DNA of 64,000 nucleotides from Amoebidium appalachense (GCA_963693365.1 CAVNZM010000012.1:5270001-5334000); one strand, 5' to 3'; positions 38,341-52,595 are shown, counted from the stretch's first letter. Notes: generated from the letters alone by a model not told the origin. Made by a program: numbers and translations.

Positions 38341-38448
38341 ACAGACACGCACCTCACTTCTCATTCTTTTCCTACCCTCTGCGGCCGTCCAGCCCGAGTC
38401 TTCCAGTAGCACAGTACACTTGTAGATAATCTTGTTTGAACCGACAAG

Positions 38449-38796
38449 ATGCCTGCAAACCTCAACATCGAATCACAGAGTGACAGTCCCCCACAGTCAG
38501 CCAAACCGTCGACTGAGGCGGTTGAAAAGACACGTATGAGATTTACGGGAGAAGAAAGCAAGTTCGTTGTAGACGATTTTCTTAGCCTCTCACTCAGGAA
38601 ACTTGATTCGGGAGGCAAGAGCCTTAAAAAGGCTCAATGGAATGGAATGGCCGGTCGTTTCCATGAACAGTTCGGCAAGAGGGTTACAGGGGAACAGCTC
38701 ACAAACCACTTCAAAGTTGTAAGTTATCTTTTCCCCCGACCTTTTTGTTGGTGCTGGTTTACAAGTAGATTCAGTGCAAAGTGTTGCATGGAAGAC

Positions 38797-38838
<42 letters not shown>

Positions 38839-39085
38839 GCTTCCCCTCTCCCCACCCTACTCCATCCTCACTCACTCTTCTTTGTTTTTTATTAGGTATA
38901 CAACAATAGCTGCTCGGGTTATACACTTCGATACTCACTTGAACTTCTACTGGGTTTACTCTGTGTAGCAGCACTTCCAGCCTAGATGTTCATCACATGT
39001 CATAGCACTTCCATCCTACCACTTGGAACTTACGTTAACACTGACTTTCGGTACCGTCCTGATCTTTGCCCAACACGAACACACT

Positions 39086-39147
<62 letters not shown>

Positions 39148-40285
39148 CACCCACACCCACACCGTACAATTCTCCACACACATGTTCACACTTGCCACCA
39201 GTTGAAAGAAAAGCACGGTGCGATCAAGAACTTGCTCGAGAGAAGTGGGTGGGGTGTCACTTCTGAGGGCCTGCCCCTGGCTGACGATGAAACGTGGGCG
39301 GCTCTCCTTGAGGCAAGTACTGCTTTCTTCCTCATGACTCATACATTCACCCCCTCCCCCCCCCCCCCCCCCCCCCGCCTCCCCCCCCCCTCCCCTTCTT
39401 CTCTCATTGTGATTTCTCCCTTCTACGCCACCACCATGTAAAACCAATGCTACAGCGGCTTCACTAGTCCCATATACCCCCACTGTTTTCAGCCCTTTTT
39501 TCTGTCTCCCCCTGGCCTCACTCACCTTTTTGTTTCTAATCATGTTTTCTACATTTCTTTCTCTTTTTTTTTCTTTCCTTTTTTTTTTTTTTTTTTGCAC
39601 AGAGTTCGAAAAACAAACATTTCAAGTGGGTCAGGGATCTGTGCAAGACCAAGAGACCTTGGCCCTTGTACAATGCCTTAGATGCGGCGTTGGGCGAGAA
39701 GGTATTTTGCGGAAAGGATTTTTTGACTAAGGAGGACGCTATGAAACAAGCCCGGGCCAATTTACGAGAGGAGACCGATGGGGAGCAAGGGATGGAGGAG
39801 GAGGGGGAGGATGCAGCTGAGCATGTTGAAGGGGGTGAGGGGGAAGAAAGTAATAACGAAGAAAGTGAAACGGAGGAGGAGTCCGGTTTGGGGGTTGAAG
39901 GAGATAAAACTGCTAAAACTGCGGGTGTGAAGCGTGCCCCTCCCACCACACCCAAGCCCCCCCCCCCCCCAAAAGAACCCCCCTGAAGAAGCCCACCGTT
40001 GTCAGCGTCTTGGGGGAGTTGGCTGCTGCTTTTGCCAACGCCCCTGCCCCTGTGATCAATGTTTTGCCCACTCCTGCAGCCGCTGAGGCCGAGCATGTAT
40101 GCACAAAAGCCATTAAGTTGTTGAATGAGTTAGAAAAGACGTACGAGATATGTGATGATGACTATGGCTTGTTTGCTAACATTCTTTCTGAAGAAAAGTA
40201 TGCTCGAGTGATGTGTGTGATGGAGCCAAATAGGCGGTTGGCGTTTCTGAACTCGAAAGTGGCTGAGCAGGCTCGTGGATATTAA
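38449..40285 (+). CDS. Harbinger Myb/SANT-like DNA-binding protein (3 exons)
   Basis: Exon 1 is 38449-38718 (90 codons, donor GTAAGT), exon 2 39202-39312 (37 codons), exon 3 39603-40285. The donor of intron 2 is AG|GCAAGT, so it is a GC-AG intron; only this choice keeps the frame. Residues ~30-90 have the trihelical pattern of Myb_DNA-bind_3/SANT-like domains (FTGEESKFVVDDFLSL, then WNGMAGRFHEQFGKRV), followed by LKEKHGAIKNLLERSGWG and WVRDLCKTKRPWPLYNALD. In this superfamily such proteins bind the element ends and help import the transposase. The third exon has an acidic Glu-rich tract. A run of 14 C at 39957-39970 puts it out of frame by one base; with 15 C it would be open to 40285. That run may be a sequencing error. 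Confidence 0.75.
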
Positions 40286-40798
40286 GAGGCCCTATAATTT
40301 CTTTTCTTTTTTTTCTTTTTTTTTCTTTCTTTTTTTTGTTATGGTGTGGGCGGGGGGATAGTGCAAGAAACATCTTTTACGTGTAGAAGTGAGTATGATG
40401 TAGTGATCACCGTTTGAAATCATTGTTTTAGTGTTCGGCCTCGCCCAGCTGGTGCAGCATTAGTAGGAATACAAAAGTACTCAGAATGACCTTTGCAACA
40501 TCATGTGCAGAAAGGTGTGTGTGTGTGCAGTTTTTTTCTTTTCATGTATTCTTCCCCGAGAGCAGCAAGCGTGGCATCGATGCCTTCTCGAAAACGCCTG
40601 CAGCACACAATGATGTCTGATTATTTTCCACATTCCTACATATAAGCTTCATTGAAAACAACAGCAAAACCTTGAGACAGTGCACGCGCACGTGCACCCT
40701 GGACAGTGGAACACAACCCAATCGGAGCATTGTTGTTTAACAAGCACAGACAAATGCTGCAAACACACAGCCAATAACATAATTCAACAGGGCAGGAG

Positions 40799-41149
40799 TC
40801 ATAGCACTACATACCGGCTCACGGTCTCGGTGCTGTGTTGGAAACGTTCGGCAACGTTCCTGACTGCAACACCCTGCCCAAGGGTATACAGCATCATGCA
40901 GGTAACTTCCTGAGCGTCCATGTTATCACTCTCTTCAATGAATGGAGCCAACTTCTCAATTAACTCCCTTGCAACATATGGACTCACGCGTAGGACATCG
41001 TTCACCCTTGTCTCGTGAGCTGTGCCAAGCAGTTCTTGCACATACTCTCTACCACTGAGCGGGGAAGTACGACAGGGCTCTTTGAGCTCTGGGCTATAGG
41101 TCAAGGCTGCAATCGCAGCCAAAACGGCTATGTTCCGGGCTGCATACAT
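40799..41149 (-). pseudogene. Harbinger transposase, N-terminal exon only
   Basis: From ATG at 41149 about 113 codons read ...CRTSPLSGREYVQELLGTAH through CMMLYTLGQGVAVRNVAERF and QHSTETVSRY, the conserved N-terminal and helix-turn-helix-like region of HARBI1-type transposases. A GTAGTG donor follows Tyr at 40811. The next ~500 bases on this strand hold no DDE catalytic exons, so the gene is truncated. Confidence 0.78.
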
Positions 41150-41539
41150 GGTGAGTGTCTCAAATAAAACCGTATACAACTCAGCACTTTCGTGGTTTAT
41201 TACTGCTTATCACTATGGTGTATATGTGTAGCGGCACGGGTCTGCAATTGCAAGTCACCGACCGGTGATGAACAGCGTGACAGCTGCAGAGCAAATCTAA
41301 CCCGAAATCGTACGTGGGCTGTTTGGCATCCATGGGTTATCTACCCGGCTTAACCCAGGTTTCGGCTGAGATCCGGATTCTGCAGCATAATCTGGATCTC
41401 GATTTTGATATCCAGATATCCCCCGAAATCCAGATTACACTAACCCGCGTTGCCAAACAGGCCCTAAGGCACTCGGATGGTGCTCTGTCAAGGAGTGGCA
41501 CGTGTCCGTGAAACTTTCGGTTTTCAGTTTTTTTTGTTT

Positions 41540-41572
<33 letters not shown>

Positions 41573-41682
41573 GCGCTTGTTTGTTTATAGTGTGTGAAGG
41601 TGTTTGTTTGTTATCATATTTCCTGCTGCATGCCTTGTTTGCCCACTCAATCATTTTCTTTTTTGTATCTTTCTCCCCCCCT

Positions 41683-41713
<31 letters not shown>

Positions 41714-42302
41714 CCCAGGCATCTAAGTTTTGTGCCCGTATGCTCAATTCTGTGTTGTTTCTGTGTTCTCTACTTGCCATATACGATATCATTGTTTTCA
41801 GTACGTAAACCCCTTTCAGTTATAATCATTATCCGCGAAACAGGGTATCTAACTCTGAGAGGAAAAGAAAAGAAATAATGAGAGGTGGGGGTGGCCGTGG
41901 GGGAAGCGAGGAGCAATAGCCACGAGGGCTTAAAGGAGGGGCCGGGAGGGGGTGGGCGACGGTGCGCCCGGCCGCGGGGGTGGGGCGCGGCTGTGCATAT
42001 GCATGGTGGGGGTACGGTGGGGTGGGGGGAGGGGGCCACGTGAGTGAGGGGGGGGAGGCCTAGGGGGGGAGAGGGGGCGGGAGGACAGCGGGCACAATGG
42101 AGGGAGCTGGTGGAGGGTCAGGGAGGAGGAAAGAGGGAGAAAGAGAGCGACAAGAGAGAGAGGTTGGAAAGGGAGGAGGGCCGGGGGAAAAGAGAAGCAG
42201 ACGTCGGATATAAAGCCTTGAAGAGAGAGACTGAGAGAGTGAGATCTCTAGAGAGAGAGAAGAAGGGTCGGGGAGAGAAGTGAAGGGAGGGGAACAGAGA
42301 GA

Positions 42303-42369
<67 letters not shown>

Positions 42370-42422
42370 ATGGGGAGGGAGGGGAGTGGGGGGAGAGATC
42401 TCGGGAGAGAGAGAGAGGGAGT

Positions 42423-42479
<57 letters not shown>

Positions 42480-42791
42480 TGTGTGTGTGTGTGTGAGTGA
42501 GATCATATGTTACACTGGGGCGCCGGCAGGACAAAAGCACCATTCCAAGTAAAACTAACTAAAGGCCAGACAAGAATATATTTTGGCAGCAATGCACTAG
42601 ATATCCGATTAATCTTACTATATAGTATAGCACTGGGATTCTAGTGATACGTCTTATAGTCTTTGTCCACATTGGCAGGAGTTATAAATGCGCAAATCTC
42701 ACTCTCCTACAGGTTGTATCCATTTGCATTTGCGCAGTAACTCAGACAGGCTGAGGTATCCACACCACACTCTGCCGCGTTGATATCAGAC

Positions 42792-42837
<46 letters not shown>

Positions 42838-43203
42838 AAAAAAAAAAAAAAAAGAAAGGAAGGAAGAAAGAAGAAAGCGGTGATGTAATACCCCCGATCA
42901 ATGACACGTCATATATACACATGTATATGTACATCTGACAATCACCGCTCGAAACGATACAGTTTGCACAACCTTGAATACATGTATCTTACGTTTCCTT
43001 CAACCTCTGTACCTGACCGCCTACCACACTTATACTGTTATTTTTCTGCCCCCACCCTCCTGAAAGCCAACCTTTTCACCCACGCCTGAGCTGTGCCCCG
43101 CCACCCCGTCATTATTCCGGCCAGTGACGTCACCAACAGCCAATGGGGTGTCCTTGTTGTTGCTCTGTGGACCTGCCTGTTGCTTTGAGGTGAACTGTTG
43201 GCA

Positions 43204-44164
43204 TCACCGCCAATTTTTTGGGTCGCATAGGGGATGATGTGGTTGGGAATGTTCGTTGGCAGCGGTATGCGTAACACCATTGGGGCCTTCGTTTTTGGTT
43301 GCTATCGTGTGGTTGAGGATGGTTGGCGGCAGAGGGAGTTCGTACCCGTAGTCGGTCGGGCAGAAGTTTGTTGGGGGCAGAGGGCCGCGTGGTTCGTTTT
43401 GCTTCGCCCATACAGCCAATACTTCTCGATCGTATGCCCGGCCTCCCTCGGTGATTGATGCAAACCTACCTATATATTTCTGCTGCGAGTTGCCTAAAAC
43501 AGTTCTATCCAATCGGTGCACATGGTAGGGTTTGGATAAATGGTATGCGCCTGTAGAGAAAACGACACCTATGCAACCCTCCTGCTCTGCTTCCGCTCTA
43601 CTCATGTAATCGCTGCGAAGAAAAAAGTTTAGGCGCAGGAGTTTCTCTCGTTTTGGAATGTCCAGAGCACGTATCATATCGTCCCTTGCAAGTGCCGCTT
43701 CCACTTCTGTCGCGTACATCCCGCCGTAATGATAAACACCATCCTTCCAATACGCCGCTATCCAAGGCTTTTGGATGTAACGAATAATGTAGCTTACGCC
43801 CTTGTACACTGACGATTTCGTCTTTGTTGCTTTCTTTGCCCGCCACTCCTCTGCCCAAATCATCGGCTGTCGGTTTGAATTTACGCAAATTCCCGAGGCT
43901 AACATTTTTAGAATCCAGGTACCGGTGAGCCAACACCCCCTTCTGCACCAACAAATCAATGGCCAAATCCCGCTGCCGTGCAGCCGTGCGACTGTTGTCG
44001 TAGCAACCGACATACATGCTGTTTCCTATCTTTGCAAACCATTTGCCCGCTTTACCACTCCAATATACTCCCCGGTAGTGTTGGCCTGTGTCTTTCACAT
44101 TTCGGGTCGCAAATGGGCGAACGGGCCCAAAGAGTGTCTGCCAGCCGCGCGACCTTCCCTGCAT
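43204..44164 (-). pseudogene. Triple-AP2 gene, unit 3 (frameshifted)
   Basis: The start (44164) and repeat 1 are intact, with an extra Ser in ...KIGNSMYVGCYDN. Five bases (TCCAA in the unit 2 plus strand) are missing at about 43858, between repeats 1 and 2, and shift the frame. From there repeats 2 and 3 are open in another frame to the usual stop at 43204. A restart would give a protein without repeat 1. Confidence 0.82.
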
Positions 44165-44455
44165 ATCGTTTTACATCAGAGATGAGAAAAAGTACAGATG
44201 TTTATTCTCTTTATTTTAGACTTTAAAAAGGCATCGTAAGTGCACTTGCGGCAGCTGAGCTTTGCGATGATCATTGCCTACCCCCCCCCCCCCCCCCCCC
44301 GCGCCCTTCCCCTGGCCCCCTCTCTCCTTGTAAGCCCTCCCACAAACTTCACATTCGCACAAACGGCACACCTTAGGCTGTATACCAACCCCGACACATT
44401 TAACTACAGAAATCCCCAATATACAAACATCCACCGTTGGGTGGTTGACAATGTG

Positions 44456-44660
44456 TTGGTGTGGCGTGTCAATATTCAGTCTGTGTTATGTGGTTGCTGG
44501 GGTTTGAATGCAATTGGTGCCACCTTTCATTCATTCATTCTTTCTTCTTTGGTGACAATTTTTGGTGTGGCATGTCAATATTCAGTCTGTGTTATGTGGT
44601 TGCTGGGGTTTGAATTCTATTGGTGTGACCTTTCGTTCATTCATTCTTTCTTCTTTGGTT
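44456..44660 (+). repeat. Minisatellite, 2 monomers (unit 4)
   Basis: Same monomer; the marker starts at about 44468 and 44574. Confidence 0.93.
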
Positions 44661-44850
44661 TTGGGTTTGGATGGTGGCACGCATACCTTTCTCCTTTTCC
44701 CTTTCTTTCCCCCCACCTTTTATATTTATTGATTTTCTTGCGAGTGTGTGTGCTTATGCGTTTGCACACTGGCTCTAGTGTATGTGTGTTTTTCAAAATG
44801 TGTGATTTTGTCTGTGTGCGTGTGTGCGCGCGTGCGTTTCTCTGTGTGCG

Positions 44851-44925
<75 letters not shown>

Positions 44926-44934
44926 CCTCCCTCC

Positions 44935-44975
<41 letters not shown>

Positions 44976-45396
44976 GGGGGAGGAGGCGGGAGGAGCGGGG
45001 GGAGCGGGGAAAGGGAGGTAAAGCACAAACTACACATACCGTTGCCACCATTCCAAAGGGAGACAACCGGCCAAGAGCAGTCTGACCGTTCTGAATGCCG
45101 AACACAGTTTGTTGGGGCCCTGTGCCGACCAGGAGTGAGACTGTATCCCCCCCCCCTCCCCCCCCCATTTCCCACCGCACGTACGTGGAAAAACGATGTG
45201 CGAGCCGTTTGTCAACCTTGTCTGAAACCCAAAATACCCTCTTGTGTTATGTGTCTGCTCTTCTGCTTGGTGTGAATTCAGACATCCCCGTGTTTGTGTA
45301 CACACAGGCACGGAACATACCAATTTAGCCCCATTGTTCACTGTGCATTCATAAATGTACCCTCAATCGAGCTGATCAGAAGGGGGAAAAAATGTG

Positions 45397-45492
<96 letters not shown>

Positions 45493-46916
45493 GTGTGTGT
45501 GTGTGCGTGCGTGCATGTGTGTGCGTGCGTGTGTGCGTGTGTGCACGCGCGTGTGTGTCTGTGTTATGTGTGGGTGTTTGTGTGTAGGCAGGAGAGGAGG
45601 GGCAGGGAGAGAAAGCAAGCCCTAACGCGTGTGCACTGGCGACCATGTATGTATTCGTGTAGTACACATACATATATTCCCTTTGCCCCACGAACTCATT
45701 GAACCTAATATAACTTTCGTCCAGCCCTCCCCCCCCCTCCCCTCCCCCTACACACACACCAAAAAAAAAAAAAAAAAAAAAAAAGAAACAAAAAAAAAAA
45801 AGCAACCCCTGGGGCCCTGCCCCATCCTGTTCCCCATTAATACTTTAAACAGAGCCGTCACAGAGGTGGACAGAGGGAGAGGGGGGGGGGGGGGGGGGGG
45901 GGGGGGAAGGGGGAGGGGGAGCAGCTGGTAAACGGTTATCCGAAGAGAGACGAGGCAGACAAAGAACGGTACATCCTCGGCACCTTTTCTCAATACAGCG
46001 GAGCCCCGAGATGTATACTCGAGCCTTCGAAAACAAAATGGGCCCAAAAGTTGAAGTTGAAGCTGCCATGCCAAACAGAGACACATCTATCACACCACAA
46101 CCACACACCTCTCCCTTGGGCCAGAGCATGTAGTGACCGTGTGCCCACCGACAGGAAGGGGTTGAAAGTGACGTAGCCCATGCATGTGGATTGGTTGCTG
46201 GTGACTGCAGCAAACCGTACAGGCTGTAGGTGTACAAGTGAGCAAAGTAAGTAAAGTAAGTAAAGTAAGTAAAGTAAGTTGAGTAAACCAACTAGGAACC
46301 ACAGAGTGTGAGTGAATGGATGAGGGTGGTGCCTTCTGCACAGGCACACACAATCGTCCTGTCAGAGATGTGCGAGCATAGACCAGCATGAGAGCAACTG
46401 CAATTTTGTTCACGTTGCCTTTTCCATGGGGATGGAGCCATGCAGCCATTCTCTCCAAACAAGTGGTTATTCATTTCTGCCCAGGAGGGAGGCTGGATAT
46501 GAGTAATGAAGTGGGAGAAGCGGGGTGCGGGCGGAAACGTAAGGTGTGTGTGTGTGTCTGGGTCTCTCTCTCTCTCTCTCTCCCCTCCCCCCCCCCCCCC
46601 CCTCTCCGTCTCTCTTTCGCCCCCCCCCCCCCCTCTCTCTCTCTCTCTCCCCCCCTCCCTCCCTCTCTCTCTCTCCCTCCCCTCTCCCTCTCTCTCTCAC
46701 ACAGACACTCCCCCCCACCCCGCCCCCTCTCTCCCTCCCCCCCCCCCCCCCCCCTCTCTCTCTCTCTCTTCCCCTCACTCCCACTTCTTTTTTTAGCGGC
46801 GTGGCGTGTGGGGGGGAGGCGAAAAAGGGGAAGGAGGGAGGCTCTACCTCTCTCTCTCTCTCTCTGTTCCCCCCCCCCTCCCCTCCCCCCTCCCTTTCTT
46901 TTTTTTAGGGGGTGTG

Positions 46917-46948
<32 letters not shown>

Positions 46949-46954
46949 GGGAGA

Positions 46955-47021
<67 letters not shown>

Positions 47022-47063
47022 GCTCTCTCTCTCTCTCCTTCTTAATCTTCTTCTTCTTCTCCT

Positions 47064-47095
<32 letters not shown>

Positions 47096-47129
47096 GGGAG
47101 GTGGGCCGGGGGGAGGGGGGAAGGGGGGA

Positions 47130-47161
<32 letters not shown>

Positions 47162-48537
47162 AGATGGAGACCTCTCCCACGAAGGTTGCTGGTATAGTTC
47201 CCGAGACAGCCACTCGAACCAACCTCCTGGTCAACATCCTCCCAGACGACAGACAAACAAGCAAACAAAGAGTATCTGCTAAAAAGAACAACATATTAGT
47301 CACAGACCAAGGGCCTGCCAAAAGTTGTCTTTTACGCAAGTGAGACTCCAAGCCATAGGTGCTGCACGTTGAAATAATTTCCACGGTGTTGCATATTATT
47401 CCTCGTAACCTTCTCCTCAGGGTGATACTTATTTCGTCTGGAACCCCCCTTCCCCCCTCCCCTCCTCCCCCCTCCTCGCCTTCCCGCCACCCCCTCCCTT
47501 CCCTCTCGATCCCAACTCTTTCCCTACCGGCACAACACTAGGTACTTACAAGGCTCTTCAACATGATGCAACCCCCCCCCCCTTCCCCCCCCCAGCCACC
47601 CACCCACCCACCCCCTCCTCCTCCCCTCCCCCCCTCCCCCAGTCCCTGCCTACCAACTCTACCCGCGACTGCCATCAACGGGCTTGGTTCTGCCTCCACC
47701 AGCAAAAAGCAAAATAGCGTGTTCGGACAAGATGCAACACACGAACAACAAGTTCCCAGGGCTAACTAAAATAGGGCTGGATGATTCTAGCTTTTCGGTG
47801 AGAATTGAAATGGAACAAAGAGCTGTGCGGGCAATATGATGGCAGAGGCAAAATAATCATGCATGTATTGTGTTTGTGGGTGGAAGGAGCGGAAAAAAGC
47901 GGGAGTTGGAGAAAGGAGCGGAGGGGTAGGGGAGGGAGAGGACGGAGGGTGTGCAAGGGGGGGGGGGAGAGGGGGAGGACGAGGGGGGGGGGGGGGGGGG
48001 GGAAGGGGGGGAGGGAGGGGGGGGGGGAGGGGGGGGGGGGGGGGGGGGCGCAGCAGGCCCTTACGGTTCAGTATGTCGAAGCTCACACATGTGGTCACTT
48101 GTACAGTACTCTGCTAGGTCAACACAAATAATGCGCTGGTTTTCCGGACTGCCTTGGCAATGTTTGGGGTTCGGTGGTGATGGCTTATCTAGCGTCATTC
48201 CTATTGGTAGAAAGAAAAATGGCGGGAAAATGTGACTCGTGAGCCCTCCTCACGTGTGCACGGCGGCGAACTTCGAAAGGGCTGGTTCGATCGACTGCAG
48301 ACAGACCCGTTTGCTTTGCGCCGTCCGGGTACAGTACAGAACGGAAACATGCATATTCCAAACGCGTGATCGGTTTGTTTGGCTTGCATATGATAGTTTC
48401 AGTTTGAAGGCCAGCTGTGGAAAAACACGGGTTTCAGCAAGCAGGCAACGAGAATGATGCATACACAAATATTATGTGACACACAGAATTCGAAGAGCAA
48501 AAAAAGGTAGAGGCAGGCAGAGGTGGGGCGGGGGGCG

Positions 48538-48575
<38 letters not shown>

Positions 48576-48802
48576 TGGTTTTCGATGGGAAATTGTGAAA
48601 ACATTGTTTATTTATATTAAAACTATCTATGTATTTGCATGGGTTCGTTCTATCCTCGCACACCCCTTCAAAAAAATGGTTTTGCATGTCTTCAGACCTC
48701 TTACGTCCTACATAAGCATGCACACTAATAATTTCTTAGACGCACGCAAAGGGTGATCGACGTTTCCTGTGCACGCACACAAAGACCACACACACACACA
48801 CC

Positions 48803-48893
<91 letters not shown>

Positions 48894-49463
48894 CCACGTC
48901 CTACACAGGCGCAAGTGCCGGTTGAGTGGATTGGCGATTTGGTGTTTTTGGTCGATCGGAGGGGCATCATACAGCGTGCCTCCCCTTCCTGTCTGCGTTT
49001 CATGGGGGTGTGTTATCCCCCCCCTCCCCCCCCGCCTTCCCCCCCCCCCCCCCCCCCCCCCCCCCCGCCCCCACCCCCACCCCCTCCCCCCAGTCCCCCA
49101 CAGGACCTCGCCCCTCATTAATATGTCCCTCCCATCCACACACCCATTTTATTTACTCGATTTTTAGTTGGCATAGTTTGTTCTTTTACCGATATTCCCT
49201 GTGTGTGGTCACAGGTGAATATCGAAATAGACCGGCTAGCACACACAACAAAATGTCAAAGAAGGAAGGTTTGTAGTCTCCCGTAGGGCATTTTTCTGCA
49301 CGTGACTCACGACACACAACCCCGGGGTATACATCATTACGGTCCTTTGTGATATTCGACCGTGTGAACTGTTTTTTTTTCCTTTCCCGCTTTCCAAATC
49401 CCATTTCCATATTGATTACATGATTGTATGACCTCGTGCCTGTGAACAGGATTCGTGTCATTT

Positions 49464-49496
<33 letters not shown>

Positions 49497-50030
49497 TCGG
49501 ATAAGGAAAAAAAAAAAGTAGAAGGAAGAAACAGGACAACAAAAAAAAAAAATAATAAAAAAAAAAGAGAGAAGGGGAAGAAAAAAAAAAAGGGAAAAGG
49601 AAAAAACCAAGCCTACCCCATACACCCACGCGCACCCCATACTACATGCAGTCCCCCTCCCCCCCTCCCAACCCCTCCCTTCACCTCTTCCCCGTCCCCT
49701 TCTCCCCCCTCTTTTCCCCTCCTTTTCCACCCAGCACACACACCCCACTCACCATGTGCTGTTTTCAGGCCCCAGCCAGTCGTCTTACCGGTCGCAGCAT
49801 GTTGGACTTTGTGCACTGATCTAATGTGCGCCAACTGCAAGATGCCTTAGCAACAGTAACGAGACCCTCCCCCCCCCCCCCCCCCCCCCCCTCCTCCCCC
49901 CCCCCCGCCGCCTCCTTGCCTCCTCCCCTCCCACTCTCCACTTACCCGCCCGCTCCACCTCCCCCAGCCCCTTCTCCCCCCCCCTTCACCCCCCCGTCCC
50001 CTTCCTTTCCCACAGTGCTGCGGATGCCTC

Positions 50031-50061
<31 letters not shown>

Positions 50062-50242
50062 ACACAAACACACAAACACACACACAGACACTCTCCCGCC
50101 CCACCCCTCTCCCCCCCTCACTGACCATGGGCTCTCAGTGCATGTGCCTGTCTGTTTCCATGTTTGTGTTTAAGTCGTGAACGTTCATCGACTCTGAACT
50201 ATGCAGCAAAGAACTACCTCCCCCTTTCCCCTCCTCCTCCTC

Positions 50243-50280
<38 letters not shown>

Positions 50281-51115
50281 TTCTCCCCCCAACTGTCCCG
50301 ACAGCCCCTGTCAATATTTCTGTGCTGCTTCTCTCTGTTGGCTGAACGTCTGTGTGTTGACATTTCTCCCGGTTCTTCCATATGGAATCACACAAGTAAA
50401 AAAAAAAGGGAAATTGCCCACATATTGGTAAAGCCAATTATTACTCTGGCGCCAGTATGCCTTGATAACATTTTGACCTCATGTCACTAAATTGCAAGGG
50501 TAAACTTTATGCTTGAAGGAAAAGAGCACGTGCGAAAAGTTAAAGATGACAGCGGAAGGGGGTGGGGAGGGGGGGGGGGGGGGGGTGTTGATGTTGCTGC
50601 TATTTTTCCACTTCTGATCCCTTTTCCGCTTCAGGGGGTTTCCTCCCAGCAACGAATCGCTTGCCGTATCCGTGGAAAGGTGCCACCCCCTTCCCCCCAC
50701 CCCATGCTTTTCGTGTTTTTCATGTCTCTGCTTTCGTTTTTGGAGCCCTAAAAATCAGCCCCCCTCTCCCCTTCCCCCCTCCTCCCTCCCCACCCTCCCC
50801 CCCCCCCACTCCGGCGGAAATGGCCTCTGCTTATGATTCATAATATTTTGTGTGTGCTTTGCATAGATTGTGTTGTGTTGTCCGTCGTGGTTATGTACCC
50901 CGCACTCTGTAACCCACTTTAGCCCTCCCCCCCCCAACCACCCCACCACCTTCTTTCTCCGCCTCTCTCTCTCCCCCCCCCTTCCCCCCCCCCCCCCCCC
51001 TTTTTCTACAGCACTTCTCTCTCCGGCTCTGCTTCGTGTGACTCGTACAACAAGCATGACAAAGCATACACCAATGGTATATAGAATCCGCCCCCTCCCG
51101 TCCTTCCCTGTGCCC

Positions 51116-51237
51116 CCCCCCAGAGGATGGGCTCTACTTATGGTGCACTTTGTACTCTTATGACACATTCTAACCCCCCTCTCCCCCCACCTCCCCCCCC
51201 CCCCCCCCCCCCCCCTTCCCCCACCCCAAAACAGATG
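51116..51237 (+). mobile_element. 122-bp insert in a PAS coding exon (unit 4)
   Basis: Same insert and same position as 20161-20278, with slightly different C-run lengths. Confidence 0.6.
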
Positions 51238-52534
51238 TTGGAGCACGTGCACAGTGACGTGACCATGTACCCTGTGTGTGTGGACGGGGAGCAGATGACC
51301 CTCGTGTTTGCATGGTGCAACACCGACCCACCACCAGCATCCAGTAAGAGTTCACCTTCTCCCCCCCCCCCCCCTCCTCCCCCCCCCTCCCCCCTCCCCC
51401 CCCCCCACCTCCTCCCCCTCCCCCTTCCTCAACCCCCCACCCCACCCCAGCCCTCCCCCCACTCCCCCTCAACACAGCCAGCACACAAACACACGGAAGT
51501 TGTCATCACCACCATCCCTCTTCCTCTTTTCCAGCTCTTCTGACCGTCTAATGTGTAATTATAATTATATTATCACACTCGTGCCTTTCCTTCTGTATAA
51601 GGCATCGAATGATGCTTCATGGTTGTCTATGGCCGTTGTGGTACTGGCCGGCCGGGAATTTTGGTTTTTTTTGTTGGGGGTGGGGGGGTGGGGAGTGGGC
51701 AAGGATTGCGTAAATTGGACTGGAGGAAATGCCACCCCTCCCCTCCTCTCCCTCCCCTCCCCCAACATTTGTTGAAGCTCAAAGCTAAACAGTCTCTTCC
51801 ATCTCCCCCGCCCTCCCCTCCCGTCCCCTCCCCCCCCTCCCCACACACACCTAAGGTCGTCTTTGCCTCTCACCTGAGCGCCCAACCTTGACAACCACAC
51901 ACACACCACCTTACACCCACGCTCACCGAACCCCTCCCCTCCCCCTCCCCCCGCCCCTCTCCCCCCTCGCCCACCCCCCTCCCCTTTCTCCCCCCCCCCC
52001 CTCTCCCCCCACACACACATGCATATAGACCCCGTGGGATTGAATGATACGCCCTCAACTACGCCGCTTCTCCCCCGGCCACCCACCAGCAAGGGATGGT
52101 GCATCCACACCCCAGACGGCAGTATCACAGATGTCTACTCGTCAACAAACACAAAAGGTACCGTCCCCCTTCCAGCACCCCCTCCCCCCCCCCCCTCCCC
52201 CCCCCCCCCCTCTCCCCCCCCCCCCCCCTCTCTCCGTTTCTCTCATTTTTTGCCCCCAAGTCGACTCTCTCTCTCTCTCTCCTCTCTCCCTTTCCCCCTC
52301 AGCTCCCTCCCCCTTTCTGCATATACACTGTTATACACTATATATTCCTTGCCTCAACCGATCTACCTATTCCACATGCCACATATACCCTTTTTTCCGA
52401 CCTGTTATCTGCTCTGCTCTTACCATCACTCCACCTTTACCTCCCCTTTCCTTGCTATGTTTTCTCTTAAGGTTTTCCAACAACTCATGGTTAACCTTAC
52501 CCTCCGTCCCCCCCTCCTCTCCCCCCCCCCTCCA

Positions 52535-52595
<61 letters not shown>

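Larger units (their letters stand above)
37901..41464 (+). mobile_element. PIF/Harbinger DNA transposon (3564 bp) in unit 3
   Basis: Begins GGGCCTGTTTGGCAAC and ends with its inverse, GTTGCCAAACAGGCCC. The terminal inverted repeats are about 23 bp with one mismatch. It is flanked by TAA on both sides (37898-37900, 41465-41467), the 3-bp target duplication typical of PIF/Harbinger; units 1, 2 and 4 have one TAA there. It carries a Myb/SANT-like gene on the plus strand and the first exon of a transposase on the minus strand. The catalytic DDE part is missing, so the copy is probably non-autonomous. It sits 14 bases after the possible splice donor of the last PAS exon. Confidence 0.9.
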
